Shown one piece after another: positions 25,870 through 26,402 of a stretch of DNA of 26,402 bases. This stretch comes from Neelides folsomi (Eukaryota > Arthropoda > Collembola > Neelipleona > Neelidae). The stretch is taken from the NCBI GenBank assembly GCA_034687125.1, contig JAQGBZ010000618.1:1-26402 (forward strand), given 5' to 3'. Under the pieces are notes generated by a model that did no database searches, was not told where the DNA came from, and saw only the letters and a program-made list of their open reading frames with translations. Every line of letters starts with the position of its first letter. Within the stretch, counting starts at the first letter, position 1. Both the position numbers and the translations under genes were made by a program.

Positions 25870-26402
25870 TGTACCAATGCGAATTCATTACGACTTTGTT
25901 TCATTCAAATTTTTACTCTCATTTTTAATTGAATTTTTTTAATTTTCATATTTTATTTAGAACTACTCGCGTGTAATTTTTGATAGTATAAGTCTCTTCT
26001 TTGTCGTGATTTAATATTTTCATTGTGTTCTCCTTTGGACCAGATCTTTGTTAGATATGAATTATATTGAAGAGAATGATGTGGATGAAACTTATGCAAT
26101 TTACTACTAATCTAGAAATGAAGTGTATAAGACTGGAAGTTTATAAAAGATTTAATATCTCTATCAATCCTAATTCCCAAAATAAAAAATTATTTACTCA
26201 TTCGCATTCTCTTCAACAAGAACAATTCTATAAGTGGGACGACGTATTAAGTTACCGTAAACATTTAACCATTTTTGATGGCGGAGTGAAAAACCTTGAA
26301 ATTTCTTATATACCGTAACGTGGGGTGACTTTGAACTGCGGGGTGACTTTGAACGTTTTGGAAAACTTTATTAATATCAATAATATATTGTTAGTGATTG
26401 TA
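25870..26402 (+). other. 3' flank with unrecognised open frame and possible element end
   Basis: A frame with its first ATG near 26076 stays open to 26318 and contains FYKWDDVLSYRKHLTIFDGG, but it resembles no family I know. A short ORF beginning MNYIEENDVDETYAIYY starts about 20 bp upstream in another frame and stops. From 26311 the sequence TACCGTAACGTGGGGTGACT leads into two copies of GGGGTGACTTTGAAC (26322-26336, 26340-26354), which look like the start of a repeat cut by the window edge. Confidence 0.3.

Overview
The window reads as AT-rich arthropod nuclear DNA: spliced genes with short GT-AG introns, AATAAA sites and no prokaryotic features. The best fit is a springtail (Collembola) or a close basal hexapod. 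I infer this from two long, intronless, very AT-rich proteins that look like divergent ionotropic receptors (IRs) and from a broken, secreted C-type-lectin-like gene, both gene kinds I associate with springtails. The species assignment is inference only.

Layout: 1-2500 is AT-rich and mostly geneless, with two weak minus-strand open segments and a cluster of ATGTGCC/GGCACAT motifs. 2524-3801 holds exons of a secreted cysteine-rich protein with a Thr-rich linker, interrupted by one in-frame TAA. 5039-10582 is a confident NUAK-family (AMPK-related) serine/threonine kinase gene. Its kinase domain is rebuilt from seven phase-matched exons and followed by a very long disordered tail. 12205-15821 is a 3.6-kb open exon without a nearby start codon. 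Its phase fits a strong donor inside the last NUAK exon, so the locus may encode a short (about 1390 aa) and a giant (about 2546 aa) kinase isoform.

From 15822 to 18598 the DNA is accessory. It holds a C-type-lectin-like relic with two frame breaks, a 45-bp-arm hairpin, a 274-bp pogo-like MITE flanked by TA, and a 150-bp duplication. 18599-20683 (minus) and 23631-25757 (plus) are paralogous, divergently oriented IR-like receptors. The 2.9 kb between them carries a CCCGACA-type minisatellite, an exon-like segment, a perfect CRE and a hairpin. The last 600 bp has no clear gene and ends in a tandem GGGGTGACTTTGAAC repeat that may be a transposon end.

The kinase would act inside the cell downstream of an LKB1-like kinase. 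The IR-like proteins would sit in membranes. The Cys-rich and lectin-like proteins would be secreted. Nothing suggests that these genes form one pathway.
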